Shown: positions 28,415-41,671 of the stretch, one piece after another
How the letters are laid out: every line of letters starts with the position of its first letter
Position numbering within the stretch: position 1 is the stretch's first letter
DNA from: an uncultured Sphingomonas sp.
GTDB taxonomy: Bacteria; Pseudomonadota; Alphaproteobacteria; Sphingomonadales; Sphingomonadaceae
Reading direction: 5' to 3'
DNA length: 54,730 nt
NCBI RefSeq assembly: GCF_913774285.1
Contig: NZ_CAJYHX010000023.1
Coordinates: 1 to 54,730, forward strand
The notes under the pieces: model-generated
Database searches by the model: none
What the model was told of the DNA's origin: nothing
Seen by the model: only the letters and a program-made list of their open reading frames with translations
Made by a program: the position numbers and the translations under genes

Positions 28415-29452
28415 ATGACCGACCTGGCCAAGGTCCCCGTTACCATCGTCACCGGCTTTCTCGGCGCGGGCAAGACGACACTGATCCGCCACCTGATCCA
28501 GAATGCCGAGGGGCGGCGGCTGGCGGTGGTCGTCAACGAATTCGGCACGCTCGGCGTCGATGGCGAGATCCTCAAGTCCTGCGCGATCCCCGATTGTCCG
28601 GCCGAGAACATCGTCGAGCTGGCCAATGGCTGTATCTGCTGCACCGTCGCCGACGATTTCATCCCGACGGTCGAACGGCTGCTCGCGCTGGATCCGCGTC
28701 CCGACCATATTCTGATCGAGACCTCGGGCCTCGCGCTGCCCAAGCCGTTGCTCAAGGCCTTCGACTGGCCGGCGATCCGCAGCCGCATTACCGTGGACGG
28801 CGTGCTGGCGCTGGCCGATGCCGAAGCGCTCGCCGAAGGCCGGTTCGCCCCCGATCTGGTGGCGCTGGAGGCGCAGCGCGCGGCCGACCCCGGCATCGAC
28901 CATGAGACGCCGCTGGCCGAAGTGTTCGAGGACCAGCTCGCCTGCGCGGACATGGTGCTGCTCACCAAGGTCGACCTGGCGGGACCCGAGGGCGTCGCCG
29001 CTGCCCGCGCCGTGATCGCCGCCGAGGCGCCGCGCCCGGTGCCGGTGGTCGAGATCCGCGAAGGCGCGATCGACCCGCGCGTGATCCTGGGGCTGGGTGC
29101 CGCCGCCGAGGACGATCTCGCCGCGCGCCCCTCGCACCATGATGGCGCCGATGATCACGAGCATGAGGATTTCGACAGCACCGTCGTCACCTTCGGCGAG
29201 ATCGCCGAGCCGGCCGAGCTCGTCGCCCGCATCGAGCGGCTGGCGCGCGAGCACAAGGTGCTGCGGGTGAAGGGCTATGCGGCGGTGACCGGCAAGCCGA
29301 TGCGGCTGCTGGTCCAGGCGGTCGGCGCGCGGGTGCGCCACCAATATGACCGCCCCTGGCGTCCGGGCGAGCCGCGCGGCACCGCGCTGGTCGCGATCGC
29401 CGAGCACGACCATGTCGATCCGGCAGCGTTCCGCGCGGTGCTGGCCGGCTGA
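28415..29452 (+). CDS. cobW: CobW-type GTP-dependent metal chaperone
   Basis: CobW is a G3E-family GTPase thought to deliver Co(II) to the cobaltochelatase CobNST. The 345-residue protein shows the P loop GFLGAGKTT (14-22), the metal-binding CXCC motif GCICC (C73, C75, C76), the LIETSGLALP switch and TKVD base-recognition motif. A histidine/acid-rich loop (HHDGADDHEHED, about 232-243) lies between the two domains. The ATG at 28415 has a GGGGGAAG run upstream. It is the first gene after riboswitch 2 and lies 12 bases before cobN. Confidence 0.95.
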   Translation: MTDLAKVPVTIVTGFLGAGKTTLIRHLIQNAEGRRLAVVVNEFGTLGVDGEILKSCAIPDCPAENIVELANGCICCTVADDFIPTVERLLALDPRPDHILIETSGLALPKPLLKAFDWPAIRSRITVDGVLALADAEALAEGRFAPDLVALEAQRAADPGIDHETPLAEVFEDQLACADMVLLTKVDLAGPEGVAAARAVIAAEAPRPVPVVEIREGAIDPRVILGLGAAAEDDLAARPSHHDGADDHEHEDFDSTVVTFGEIAEPAELVARIERLAREHKVLRVKGYAAVTGKPMRLLVQAVGARVRHQYDRPWRPGEPRGTALVAIAEHDHVDPAAFRAVLAG

Positions 29453-29464
29453 GGCGCAGGGGCG

Positions 29465-32748
<3,284 letters not shown>

Positions 32749-32752
<4 letters not shown>

Positions 32753-33873
32753 GCGGCTTTCATGTGCGCGGCTGGTGCCCCGATGCGTGGCAGCCGATGG
32801 CGGCGGGCGACGGGATGCTGGTGCGCGTGAAGCCGCGACTTGCACGGCTGACGCATGCGCAACTGATAGGGCTGTGCGACGCGGCGCTGCTGCACGGCAA
32901 CGGGCTGATCGACCTCACCACCCGCGGCAATCTGCAGATACGGGGCGTAACCGATGCGGGCTGGCGGCAGCTGGTCGAAACGCTGATCGGGCTCGACCTC
33001 GTCGACGCCGACCCGGACAAGGAGAAGCGCCGCAACATGCTGGTCGCACCCGACTGGCGCGACGGCGACGACAGCTATCGCATCGCGTGCGACCTGCTCG
33101 CCGCACTGGATATGCTGCCGGAACTGCCGGGAAAGATGGGGTTCGTGATCGACGCGGGGCCCGCGCCGCTGCTGGCAGGTGCGCCAGGCGATTTCCGCGT
33201 GGAGCGCTGCGAGGAAGGCCGCCTCATCCTGCGTGCCGATGGCCGGGCGGGGGGGAGCCGTGTCGCCGCGGGGGACGAAGCCGCTGCGCTCGTACGGCTG
33301 GCGCACTGGTTCGTCGAGACCGGCGGGACCGCCTCGAGGCGCATGGGCCGCCACCTCGCGCCGTTGCCGGCATGGGCCGCCGAACGCCTCGTCCCCGCCG
33401 CACCGGCCAGGCGCATCGCACCGGGCCGACATCCTTTGGGCACGGCACTCGGTGTGCCGTTCGGGCAACTGGACGCGGCCTCTCTGCGGGACGCGCTCGC
33501 TTCAGAGACCTCGGCTGTCCGGATAACGCCCTGGCGCATGCTTCTGGTGGAAGACGGGAGCCTGCGCGCTTCCGGTCTGATCACCGACCCCACCGATCCG
33601 CTGCTGGGCGCCGATGCCTGTGTCGGTGCCCCCGCCTGCCCGCAGGCAAGCGTCGAGACGCGCATGCTGGCCCGCCGCCTCGCACCCTTGGTTTCCGGAC
33701 GATTGCACGTCTCGGGCTGCGCCAAGGGCTGCGCGCGAGCCCATGCCGCGGACGTGGTCGTCACCGGGCGGGGCGGCCGCCTCGACCTCGCCTTCGACGC
33801 CCGCGCCGGGGCGCCAGCCACCCAGAGCGGCCTCACGACCGACGCGCTGCTTGCTCTTTTCGGAACCGACTGA
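32749..33873 (+). CDS. cobG: Precorrin-3B synthase
   Basis: CobG is the oxygen-dependent monooxygenase that makes precorrin-3B, the diagnostic step of the aerobic pathway. The 374-residue protein resembles nitrite/sulfite reductases, with two ferredoxin-like halves ([16 protein letters not shown]). The cysteines for a [4Fe-4S] cluster are present in [10 protein letters not shown] and [13 protein letters not shown]. The start within the ATGA overlap gives an N-terminus of [11 protein letters not shown]. It shares one base with cobH (TGATG). Confidence 0.95.
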
Positions 33874-34502
33874 TGCCGTACCGCTACGAAACCGATGGCG
33901 CCGCCATCTACCGCCAGTCCTTCGCGACGATCCGCGCCGAAGCCGATCTTGGCTGCTTCTCGCCCGACGAAGAGCCGCTGGCGGTGCGCATGATCCACGC
34001 CGCGGGAATGGTCGAGCTGGCGCCGTACATCCGCTTCTCGCCGGGTTTCGCCACAGCGGCGCGGGCGGCACTGGCGGCCGGGGCACCCATCCTGTGCGAT
34101 GCGCGGATGGTTTCGGAGGGCATCACTCGCGCGCGGCTTCCCGCCGACAATCGCGTGCTCTGCACGCTCCACGACCCCCAGGTGCCGGCGCTCGCCCAAG
34201 CAATGGCAAACACGCGCTCCGCGGCGGCGCTCGAGCTTTGGCGGCCGCATCTGGCCGGGGCGGTGGTCGCGATCGGCAATGCGCCGACCGCGCTGTTCCA
34301 TCTGCTCAACATGCTCGAGGACCCGGGATGCCCACGCCCTGCCGCGATCATCGGTTGCCCGGTGGGCTTTGTCGGCGCCGTGGAGTCGAAGGCGGCGCTC
34401 TGGGAGGCGCCGCCGGTACCGTGCTGCATAATCGAAGGGCGGCTGGGCGGCAGCGCAATCACCGTTGCCGCCGTCAACGCGCTGGCGAGCCGCGCGGAAT
34501 GA
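33873..34502 (+). CDS. cobH: Precorrin-8X methylmutase
   Basis: CobH moves the C-11 methyl group to C-12, giving hydrogenobyrinic acid. The 209-residue protein has the usual blocks: YETDGAAIYRQSFATIRAEAD at the N-terminus, the IHAAGMVE region whose histidine is catalytic in this family, ILCDARMVSEGI and IGNAPTALFHLL. The ATG overlaps the cobG stop as TGATG, and the stop overlaps the cobI start as ATGA, so translation is coupled. Confidence 0.97.
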   Translation: MPYRYETDGAAIYRQSFATIRAEADLGCFSPDEEPLAVRMIHAAGMVELAPYIRFSPGFATAARAALAAGAPILCDARMVSEGITRARLPADNRVLCTLHDPQVPALAQAMANTRSAAALELWRPHLAGAVVAIGNAPTALFHLLNMLEDPGCPRPAAIIGCPVGFVGAVESKAALWEAPPVPCCIIEGRLGGSAITVAAVNALASRAE

Positions 34503-35224
34503 GCCTGGGCACGATCCATGGCGTCGGCCTCGGCCCCGGCGCGCCTGATCTGCTGAGCGTCCGTGCCGACCGGCTGGTGCGCGGCGCGCGGCATGTCGCC
34601 TATTTCCGCAAGGCAGGTCGGCCCGGCCAGGCCCGGCGGATCGCGAACGGCATGCTTCGTCCCGACGCGATCGAGCTGCCGATGGAATATCCGGTGACCA
34701 CCGAGATCCCGCTGAGCGACCCGCGCTACAATGCCAGCCTCTCCGCCTTCTACACCGAATGTACCGAGCGGCTGCTGGCGCTGTCTCGCGCCGGGGAGGA
34801 CGTGGTGGTGCTGTGCGAAGGCGACCCCTTTTTCTACGGCTCGTTCATGCATCTCCACTCCCGGCTTTCGGGCCAGGTGCCGGTAGCGGTGGTGCCGGGC
34901 ATCACCGGCATGGCGGGGGCGTGGAACGCGACCGGCCAGCCTATCACTTGGGGCGACGACGTGCTGACCATCGCGATGGCGACGCTGCCGGAGGAGGAAC
35001 TCGTCCGCCGGATTTGCGACACCGACGCGCTGGTGGTGATGAAGATCGGCCGCAATCTGGCGAAGCTGCGGCGCGCCGTCGTCGCCGCGGGACGCGAGGC
35101 CGAGGCGTGGCTGGTCGAGCACGCCGCGATGCCCGAGCAGCGGGTTACCCCGCTCGCCGAGGCGACCAGCGTCACGCCCTATTTCTCGATCCTGCTGATC
35201 CATGGCCGGGGCCGCCGTCCGTGA
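34499..35224 (+). CDS. cobI: Precorrin-2 C20-methyltransferase
   Basis: CobI methylates precorrin-2 at C-20 with AdoMet. The 241-residue protein has the tetrapyrrole methylase opening [37 protein letters not shown] in the middle and VVPGITGMAGAWNATGQPI, which distinguishes CobI/CbiL from the other corrin methylases. The start overlaps the cobH stop; the stop overlaps the cobJ GTG start. Confidence 0.95.
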   Translation: MSLGTIHGVGLGPGAPDLLSVRADRLVRGARHVAYFRKAGRPGQARRIANGMLRPDAIELPMEYPVTTEIPLSDPRYNASLSAFYTECTERLLALSRAGEDVVVLCEGDPFFYGSFMHLHSRLSGQVPVAVVPGITGMAGAWNATGQPITWGDDVLTIAMATLPEEELVRRICDTDALVVMKIGRNLAKLRRAVVAAGREAEAWLVEHAAMPEQRVTPLAEATSVTPYFSILLIHGRGRRP

Positions 35225-35979
35225 GCGGCTGGCTGGCCATTGCCGGGCTCGGGCCGGGGGACGACGCGCTGGTGACGCCCGAGGTCACCGCGGCTTTGGC
35301 CGAGGCGACCGACGTTGTCGGCTATATCCCCTATGTCGCGCGGGTGGCGCCGCGTGCGGGGCTGACACTGCATCCCTCGGACAATCGGGTGGAGCTGGAC
35401 CGTGCCGCACGCGCACTCGATCTCGCCGCGCAGGGCAGGCGGGTGGTGGTCGTCTCGTCGGGCGACCCCGGCGTGTTCGCGATGGCAGCCGCGGTGTTCG
35501 AAGCGCTGGAGGGCGGACCCGAGGCATGGCGCGGGCTCGACATCCGCGTGCTACCGGGGATCACGGCGATGCTCGCGGCAAGTGCACGGGCAGGGGCGCC
35601 GCTCGGCCATGATTTCTGCGCGATCAACCTCTCCGACAATCTCAAGCCCTGGGCGCTGATCGAGAAGCGGCTGCGGCTCGCCGCCGAGGCCGATTTCGCG
35701 ATGGCCTTCTACAATCCGCGTTCCAAGGCCCGCCCGCACGGCTTCGCGCGGGTGCTGGAACTGCTGCTCGAAATCTGTGGCCCGGGCCGGCCGATCCTGT
35801 TCGCGCGGGCAGTTTCCACGCCGGAGGAAGCGTTGCGGATCGTGCCGCTGGGCGAGGCGGCGCCCGACATGGCCGACATGCGGACCATCGTGATCCTGGG
35901 ATCGAGCCAGACCCGCTGGGTAACGGGTGCGGCGCGGCCGATCCTCTATACGCCGCGGTCAATGGGAGCGGGCGCATGA
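35221..35979 (+). CDS. cobJ: Precorrin-3B C17-methyltransferase
   Basis: CobJ methylates C-17 and drives ring contraction. The 252-residue protein begins with GTG 35221 (GTGA overlap) and shows IAGLGPGDDALVTPEV, VVSSGDPGVFAMAAAVFE, LPGITAMLAASARAGAPLGHDFC and FYNPRSKARP, all typical of CobJ/CbiH. Its last 34 bases overlap the antisense end of cobK. The following plus-strand gene, cobL, resumes after the inverted cobK. Confidence 0.96.
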   Translation: MSGWLAIAGLGPGDDALVTPEVTAALAEATDVVGYIPYVARVAPRAGLTLHPSDNRVELDRAARALDLAAQGRRVVVVSSGDPGVFAMAAAVFEALEGGPEAWRGLDIRVLPGITAMLAASARAGAPLGHDFCAINLSDNLKPWALIEKRLRLAAEADFAMAFYNPRSKARPHGFARVLELLLEICGPGRPILFARAVSTPEEALRIVPLGEAAPDMADMRTIVILGSSQTRWVTGAARPILYTPRSMGAGA

Positions 35980-36704
35980 TCCAGCCAGGCCAGTACCGCC
36001 TCAGGATCGGTCACCTCGGTCCGCGGGGGCAGCGCGGGACGGTCGACCATCACCACCGGAATGCCGAGTACGCGCGCGGCGACCAGCTTCGCCTCGGCAC
36101 CGCTGCCGCCCGCGTTCTTGCAGACGACCAGATCGATGCGGTGCGCCTCCATCAGCGCACGGTCTCCCTCGACGGTGAAGGGGCCGCGATCGACGATGAG
36201 CGTGTGCTCGGGCAGGATCGGCGGCACCACCGGCGCATCGACGAAGCGCAGGACATAATGGTGTTGCGGCATTGCGGCAAACGCTTCGACATGCATGCGA
36301 CCCAGCGCCAGCAGGATGCGCCGGGGTGTGCCGGCAAGCGCGGCCACTGCGCCGGCGATATCGGCTACCCGCGTCCATCGGTCGCCCGAACCGGGTTCCC
36401 AGGCAGAGCGGCTAAGCGCGAGCAGCGGGATGCCCACCTTCTTCGCGGCCGCGACGGCATTGACGCTCATCGTCGCCGCAAAGGGATGGGTGGCGTCGAC
36501 CAGGTGCGTCACGCCCTCGGCGCGCAGGAACGCCGCCAGACCGTCCGCCCCGCCGAAGCCGCCGACGCGCACCGGGATCGGCTGGGCGCGCGGCGCCTCG
36601 GTGCGGCCCGCATAGCTCAGCGTTGCCGTCACGCCCCGCTCCGCCAGCAGGCGGGCCAGCGCGCTCGCTTCGGTGGTACCACCCAGCAGCAGGACGTTCG
36701 GCAT
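35946..36704 (-). CDS. cobK: Precorrin-6A reductase
   Basis: CobK reduces precorrin-6A with NADPH to the dihydro form that CobL then methylates. The 252-residue protein shows the N-terminal VLLLGGTTEASALARLLAERG, VDATHPFAATMS and CKNAGGSGAEAKLVAAR signatures. It is the only minus-strand gene in the B12 operon. Its ATG (36704-36702) interlocks with the cobL ATG (36703-36705), and its 3' end overlaps cobJ by 34 bases. It therefore needs its own promoter, which should lie inside cobL; I could not identify one. Confidence 0.96.
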   Translation of the reverse strand: MPNVLLLGGTTEASALARLLAERGVTATLSYAGRTEAPRAQPIPVRVGGFGGADGLAAFLRAEGVTHLVDATHPFAATMSVNAVAAAKKVGIPLLALSRSAWEPGSGDRWTRVADIAGAVAALAGTPRRILLALGRMHVEAFAAMPQHHYVLRFVDAPVVPPILPEHTLIVDRGPFTVEGDRALMEAHRIDLVVCKNAGGSGAEAKLVAARVLGIPVVMVDRPALPPRTEVTDPEAVLAWLDHAPAPIDRGV

Positions 36705-37899
36705 GGCTGATCTTCCCTGGCTCACCATCATCGGACTGGGCGAGGACGGCGCCGATGGCCTGTCCGCCGCCGCCCGCGCGGTACTGGAGCGGGCGGAGCT
36801 GGTCTTCGGCGCGGCCCGGCATTTGTCGTTGCTGCCGGCGCTTAAGTGCGAAGCGCGCGAATGGCCAGTGCCCTTTGCCGACGGGATCCCGCTGCTGCTC
36901 GCCGAGCGCGGACGGCGGGTCGTGCTGCTCGCCTCGGGCGATCCCTTCTGGTTCGGCGCGGGGACGAGCGTCACCGGGCATCTCTCCGGGCAGGAGTGGG
37001 TGGCGTATCCCGCGCCGTCCAGCTTCGCGTTGGCCGCATCGCGGCTGGGATGGGCGCTGCAGGACACGACCTGCCTCGGGCTGCATGCTGCGTCCCTCGG
37101 CCAGCTGCGACCACATCTCGTGCCCGGCCAGCACCTGCTGGTAACGGTCCGCGACGGTGCGGCCGTGGCGGCGCTGGCGGCGCGTCTGGCTGGCGAGGGG
37201 TTCGGCGCCTCTACGCTGCACGTCCTGGAGGCGCTTGGCGGCCCGCGCGAACGGGTCCGGTCGGTGCGTGCCGACGCGTTTGCCTGGCAGGATGTCGCGC
37301 ATCCGACCCTCGTCGGCATCGAGACGGCGGGGGAGGGGGCGGTGTTCCCGCGCGCCAGCGGCCGGCCGGACGGCTGGTTCGAGTCCGACGGGCAGCTCAC
37401 CAAGCAACCGGTGCGGGCGCTCACCCTGTCCGCCTTGGCGCCGCGCGCGGGCGAACTGCTGTGGGACATCGGCGCTGGCTCGGGATCAATCGGGATCGAA
37501 TGGCTGCTCGCGCACCCCGCCAACCGCGCGGTCGCAGTCGAGGCCGATCCGGTGCGTGGCGCGCGAGCCCGCGCCAACGCCGAGAGGCTGGGCGTGGATC
37601 GCCTGCAAGTCCTGGTGGGACATGCACCGACGCTGCTGCCCGACTGCCTGCCCGACGCTGTGTTCGTCGGCGGCGGCCTGTCGCAGCAATTGTTGGAGGT
37701 CCTGTGGGGCCGGCTCCCAGCAAGTACGCGCCTCGTCGCCAATGCGGTGACGCTCGAGTCCGAGGCGCTGCTTGCCCGGTGGCATGGCGCCGAGGGCGGC
37801 AGCCTGCTCCGGATCGAGCTGGCCGATGCGGTGCCGCTCGGCACCCGGCATGGCTGGCGCGCACGCTACCCGGTGGTGCAGTGGAGCGTCACCCGATGA
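36703..37899 (+). CDS. cobL: Precorrin-6Y C5,15-methyltransferase (decarboxylating)
   Basis: CobL adds methyl groups at C-5 and C-15 and removes the acetate side-chain carboxyl at C-12. The 398-residue protein is the fused form: an N-terminal CbiE-like methylase ([29 protein letters not shown]) and a C-terminal CbiT-like domain ([18 protein letters not shown]). The ATG at 36703 is shared within a CATG palindrome with divergent cobK. Its stop overlaps the next gene (ATGA at 37896). Confidence 0.96.
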   Translation: MADLPWLTIIGLGEDGADGLSAAARAVLERAELVFGAARHLSLLPALKCEAREWPVPFADGIPLLLAERGRRVVLLASGDPFWFGAGTSVTGHLSGQEWVAYPAPSSFALAASRLGWALQDTTCLGLHAASLGQLRPHLVPGQHLLVTVRDGAAVAALAARLAGEGFGASTLHVLEALGGPRERVRSVRADAFAWQDVAHPTLVGIETAGEGAVFPRASGRPDGWFESDGQLTKQPVRALTLSALAPRAGELLWDIGAGSGSIGIEWLLAHPANRAVAVEADPVRGARARANAERLGVDRLQVLVGHAPTLLPDCLPDAVFVGGGLSQQLLEVLWGRLPASTRLVANAVTLESEALLARWHGAEGGSLLRIELADAVPLGTRHGWRARYPVVQWSVTR

Positions 37900-38243
37900 T
37901 CGTCGCCGGCTTCGGCTATCGCAGCGGCGCGACCGCCGCCTCGCTGCGCGCGGCGCTCGAGGTGGCGCAGGCGGGGACGCCGCCCGTTACCCATGTCGCG
38001 ACGCTCGCCGACAAGCTGCCGCTGCTGGCTGCACTCGGCCTGCCGACCATCGCCGTCGAGACGGTGGCAGGCATCGCCACGCCGACCCGCTCCGTCGCCA
38101 GCTTTGCCGCGCGCGGAACCGGCAGCGTCGCCGAGGCCGCCGCGCTTGCGGCTGCCGGTCCCGGCGCCCGCCTGCTCGTCCCCCGCCAGATTTCCCCCGA
38201 CCGCATGGCGACCTGCGCCATCGCCGAAGGAGCCTCCGCATGA
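37896..38243 (+). CDS. cobE: CobE/CbiG C-terminal-like cobalamin biosynthesis protein
   Basis: This 115-residue protein resembles CobE, which corresponds to the C-terminal domain of CbiG. Recognisable blocks are [19 protein letters not shown] and [20 protein letters not shown]. Its exact role in the aerobic pathway is unclear. The protein sits between cobL and cobM with four-base overlaps on both sides, so it is certainly part of the operon. Confidence 0.88.
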   Translation: MIVAGFGYRSGATAASLRAALEVAQAGTPPVTHVATLADKLPLLAALGLPTIAVETVAGIATPTRSVASFAARGTGSVAEAAALAAAGPGARLLVPRQISPDRMATCAIAEGASA

Positions 38244-39025
38244 CCGTCCACTTCATCGGCGCCGGCCCCGGTGCGCCCGACCTGCTCACCTTGCGCGGCC
38301 GCGACCTGATCGCGGCGAGCCCGGTATGCCTCTATGCCGGGTCGCTGATCCCGGAGGCGATCCTCGCGCATTGCCCGCCGGGCGCCCGGATCGTGAACAC
38401 CGCGCCGATGGATCTCGACGCGATTGTCGCGGAGATCGTCGCCGCCCATGCCGCGGGCCACGACATCGCCCGGCTGCATTCGGGCGACCTGTCGGTCTGG
38501 TCGGCGATGGGCGAGCAGCTGCGCCGGCTGCGCGCGCTCGGCATTCCGTTCACGGTTACCCCCGGCGTGCCCGCCTTCGCGGCTGCCGCCGCCGCGCTGG
38601 AGGCGGAGCTGACCTTGCCCGAGCTCGGCCAGTCCCTCATTCTAACCCGCACCCCCGGACGCGCCAGCCGCATGCCCCCGCGCGAGAGCCTGACCAACTT
38701 CGCCGCGACCGGCGCGACACTGGCGATCCATCTCTCGATCCACAACCTTGCGACGCTCGTAGCCGATCTGCTGCCCGCCTATGGCGCGGACTGCCCCGTC
38801 GCAGTGGTGTGGCGGGCAAGCTGGCCCGACGAGCGGATCGTTCGCGCGACCCTGTCGACGATTGAAGCGGCAGTCGCCGGTACGATGGAGCGCACCGCGC
38901 TGATCCTGGTCGGCCCCGTGCTGGCGGCGGAGGATTTCGCCGAGAGCAGCCTCTACGCGCCGGGCTATGATCGCCGCTTCCGCCCGCAGGACGCCTCCTC
39001 GCGCTTCGCAGGCAGCGCCGAATGA
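38240..39025 (+). CDS. cobM: Precorrin-4 C11-methyltransferase
   Basis: CobM methylates precorrin-4 at C-11. The 261-residue protein shows the opening [52 protein letters not shown] and [19 protein letters not shown], which are specific for CobM/CbiF. AAGGAG lies about nine bases upstream of the ATG. Four-base overlaps link it to cobE and cobB. Confidence 0.97.
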   Translation: MTVHFIGAGPGAPDLLTLRGRDLIAASPVCLYAGSLIPEAILAHCPPGARIVNTAPMDLDAIVAEIVAAHAAGHDIARLHSGDLSVWSAMGEQLRRLRALGIPFTVTPGVPAFAAAAAALEAELTLPELGQSLILTRTPGRASRMPPRESLTNFAATGATLAIHLSIHNLATLVADLLPAYGADCPVAVVWRASWPDERIVRATLSTIEAAVAGTMERTALILVGPVLAAEDFAESSLYAPGYDRRFRPQDASSRFAGSAE

Positions 39026-40338
39026 GCGTGCCCGGCCTGATCATCGCCGCGCCGGCTTCGGGTACCGGCAAGACGACCGTGATGCTGGGCCTGCTCCGCG
39101 CCCTGCGCGAAGCGGGCGTGTCGGTCACGCCGTTCAAGAACGGACCCGACTATATCGACCCGGCCTTCCACCGCGTGGCGAGCGGCCGCGCGTCGTACAA
39201 TCTCGACAGCTGGGCGATGGACGCGCGGCTGCTCGATGCCCTGGCGGGCGAGACTAGCGACAGCGATCTCGTGCTGGCCGAAGGTTCGATGGGGTTGTTC
39301 GACGGTGTCGCGCAGGCAGGGGCGAGCGGCACCGGCGCCACCGCCGATCTGGCGCGGCGCTATGGCTGGCCGGTGGTGCTGGTGCTCGACGTATCCGGCC
39401 AGGCGCAGTCGGCGGCGGCGACCGCGCTGGGCTTTGCCCGGCTCGATCCCACGGTACCCTTCGCAGGCGTGATCCTCAACCGCGTCGCCAGTCCGCGCCA
39501 TGCGCGGCTTGTTCGGGCAGGGATGGAGAGCGCGGGCATCCCGGTGCTCGGTGCGCTGCCGCGACGCGTCGATCTTGTGCTACCGGAGCGGCACCTGGGG
39601 CTGGTCCAGGCCGTGGAGCACCCTGATCTCGACCGCACCATCGTCGACTATGCGGCGTTTGTCCGCGAACATGTCGACCTCGGCGCCCTGCGCGCGGCGG
39701 CGGCATCGACCTCGCACCACATCGCCGCCGCGGTTGCCGCGCTGCCGGCGCCGCCCGCCCAGCGCATCGCTATCGCGCAGGACGCGGCGTTCTCGTTCCT
39801 CTACCCGCATCTGCTCGAAGGCTGGCGGCGGGCAGGGGCCGAGATCCTGCCCTTCTCCCCGCTGGCCGACCAGGCGCCCGATGCCGATGCCGATCTCGTC
39901 TGGCTCCCCGGCGGCTATCCCGAGCTCCATGCCGGCACGATCGCGGCGGCGGGAACGTTCCTCGCCGGCCTGCGCGCCCATGCCGAGCATCGGCCGATCC
40001 ATGGCGAGTGCGGCGGCTATATGGTGCTGGGCGAGGCACTGGTCGACAAGGCAGGCGACACACACCGCATGGCGGGATTGCTGAGCCTCGTCACCAGCCA
40101 TGCCCAGCGGCGGATGCATCTCGGCTATCGGCAAGCGACCCTCCGTGCTCCGGTTGCGGCCTTGCCGGCAGGCGCGCGCCTGACCGGCCACGAGTTCCAC
40201 TATTCGACGATCGTCTCGCAGACGGATGCGCCGCTGGCCGATGTTGCCGATGCCGAGGGCAATGCCGTGTCCGAGACCGGGTCGGTCCGGGGCCATGTCA
40301 CCGGCAGCTTCTTCCACCTGATCGCGGCGGCGGCATGA
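39022..40338 (+). CDS. cobB: Hydrogenobyrinic acid a,c-diamide synthase
   Basis: CobB uses glutamine and ATP to amidate the a and c acetate side chains, producing the substrate for CobN. The 438-residue protein begins with a P loop ([19 protein letters not shown]), followed by [14 protein letters not shown] and EGSMGLFDG. The C-terminal glutamine amidotransferase domain shows [11 protein letters not shown] and the nucleophile cysteine in [11 protein letters not shown]. It is coupled to cobM and cobF by overlaps. Confidence 0.97.
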   Translation: MSVPGLIIAAPASGTGKTTVMLGLLRALREAGVSVTPFKNGPDYIDPAFHRVASGRASYNLDSWAMDARLLDALAGETSDSDLVLAEGSMGLFDGVAQAGASGTGATADLARRYGWPVVLVLDVSGQAQSAAATALGFARLDPTVPFAGVILNRVASPRHARLVRAGMESAGIPVLGALPRRVDLVLPERHLGLVQAVEHPDLDRTIVDYAAFVREHVDLGALRAAAASTSHHIAAAVAALPAPPAQRIAIAQDAAFSFLYPHLLEGWRRAGAEILPFSPLADQAPDADADLVWLPGGYPELHAGTIAAAGTFLAGLRAHAEHRPIHGECGGYMVLGEALVDKAGDTHRMAGLLSLVTSHAQRRMHLGYRQATLRAPVAALPAGARLTGHEFHYSTIVSQTDAPLADVADAEGNAVSETGSVRGHVTGSFFHLIAAAA

Positions 40339-41072
40339 TCGCGCTCCAACTGATTGGCATCGGCACCGGCAACCCGGCGCATCTGACCAGCGAGGCGATC
40401 GCCGCGCTCAACGGTGCCGATCTGATCCTCGTGCCACGCAAGGACAATGCCCCCGATCTCGCCGATCTGCGCGAGGCGATCTGCGCCGCAGTCCTCACCC
40501 GGCCGGTGCGGATCGTCGGATTCGACATGCCGGTGCGGGCAGGGGAGGACTATGTCGAGGCGGTCCATGCCTGGCATGGCGCCATCGCGGGTGCCTGGCG
40601 CGCGGCGATCGCGGCGCATCTGCCGCGAGGCGGCAGCGTCGCGCTGCTCGTCTGGGGCGATCCGTCGCTCTACGACAGCACCCTGCGGATAGCCGCGCGG
40701 CTGCCGGACGTGACGGTACGGGTAGTGCCGGGCATCACCAGCATCCAGCTGCTCACCGCCGCGCATGCGATCCCGCTCAATCCGCTTGCCGGTGCGGTGA
40801 CGATCACCACCGGCCGCCTGCTGCGCAGCCATGGCTGGCCGGCCGGTCTGGACACGCTGGTCGTGATGCTGGACGGCGGCTGCGCGTTCCAGACGCTCGA
40901 TCCGGCCGGCCTCACCATCTGGTGGGGCGCCTATCTCGGCATGCCGCACCAGGCGCTGGACCACGGCCCCCTTGCCGAAGCCGGTGCGCGCATCGCCGCC
41001 GCTCGCGCCGAGCTCCGGGCGCGCCATGGCTGGATCATGGACGTCTACCTCCTGCGAAAGAACCCCGAATGA
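40335..41072 (+). CDS. cobF: Precorrin-6A synthase (deacetylating)
   Basis: CobF methylates C-1 and releases the extruded two-carbon fragment as acetate, a step found only in the aerobic pathway. The 245-residue protein shows LIGIGTGNPAHLTSEAIAAL, LVPRKDNAPDLADLREAIC, LLVWGDPSLYDSTLRIAARL and VVPGITSIQLLTAAHAIPLN. The ATG overlaps the cobB stop, and its own stop overlaps the cobO start. Confidence 0.96.
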   Translation: MIALQLIGIGTGNPAHLTSEAIAALNGADLILVPRKDNAPDLADLREAICAAVLTRPVRIVGFDMPVRAGEDYVEAVHAWHGAIAGAWRAAIAAHLPRGGSVALLVWGDPSLYDSTLRIAARLPDVTVRVVPGITSIQLLTAAHAIPLNPLAGAVTITTGRLLRSHGWPAGLDTLVVMLDGGCAFQTLDPAGLTIWWGAYLGMPHQALDHGPLAEAGARIAAARAELRARHGWIMDVYLLRKNPE

Positions 41073-41671
41073 ACCGCGACGACGCCGCGCATGCCGAAAA
41101 GATGCGCAAGATCCAGGCCGCCCGCGCCACGATGATGGAGAGCAAGACCGAAGAGAAGGGGCTGCTGATCGTCCATACCGGCAAGGGCAAGGGCAAGAGC
41201 AGCGCGGCGATGGGCATGGTCGTCCGTGCGATCGGTCACGGCATGAAGGTCGGCGTCGTCCAGTTCATCAAGGGCGCGATGATGACCGGCGAAAAAGCCG
41301 TGTTCGACGCCTTCCCCGAGCAGGTCGAGTTCAAGCCGATGGGGGAGGGCTTCACCTGGGACACGCAGGACCGCGCGCGCGACATCGCCGTCACGCGGAC
41401 GGCGTGGGACGAAGTGAAGCGGATGATCGAAGATCCGTCCTACGCCATGGTACTGGCGGACGAGCTCAACATCGCGCTGCGCTACGATTATCTGCCGCTC
41501 GACGAGGTGCTGGCGGTGCTGGAAGCGCGGCCGCCGATGAAACACGTGATCGTCACCGGCCGCAATGCCCCCGATGCGCTGATCGAGGCGGCGGATCTGG
41601 TCACCGAGATGACGCAGGTGAAGCACCCGTTCCGATCCGGCGTGAAGGCGCAGAAGGGGATTGAATTCTGA
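41069..41671 (+). CDS. cobO: Cob(I)yrinic acid a,c-diamide adenosyltransferase
   Basis: CobO transfers the adenosyl group of ATP to cobalt, making the coenzyme form. The 200-residue length matches the CobA/CobO type. The P loop HTGKGKGKSSAAMG (about 36-49), the GEGFTWDTQD motif and VLADELNIALRY are diagnostic. The stop TGA at 41669-41671 overlaps a CTG codon that I propose as the bluB start. Confidence 0.97.
   Translation: MNRDDAAHAEKMRKIQAARATMMESKTEEKGLLIVHTGKGKGKSSAAMGMVVRAIGHGMKVGVVQFIKGAMMTGEKAVFDAFPEQVEFKPMGEGFTWDTQDRARDIAVTRTAWDEVKRMIEDPSYAMVLADELNIALRYDYLPLDEVLAVLEARPPMKHVIVTGRNAPDALIEAADLVTEMTQVKHPFRSGVKAQKGIEF

Noticed and set aside
35946..37844. 632-residue minus-strand version of cobK
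   Set aside because: The first 380 residues are antisense to cobL and low-complexity. The family N-terminus ([12 protein letters not shown]) begins at 36704.
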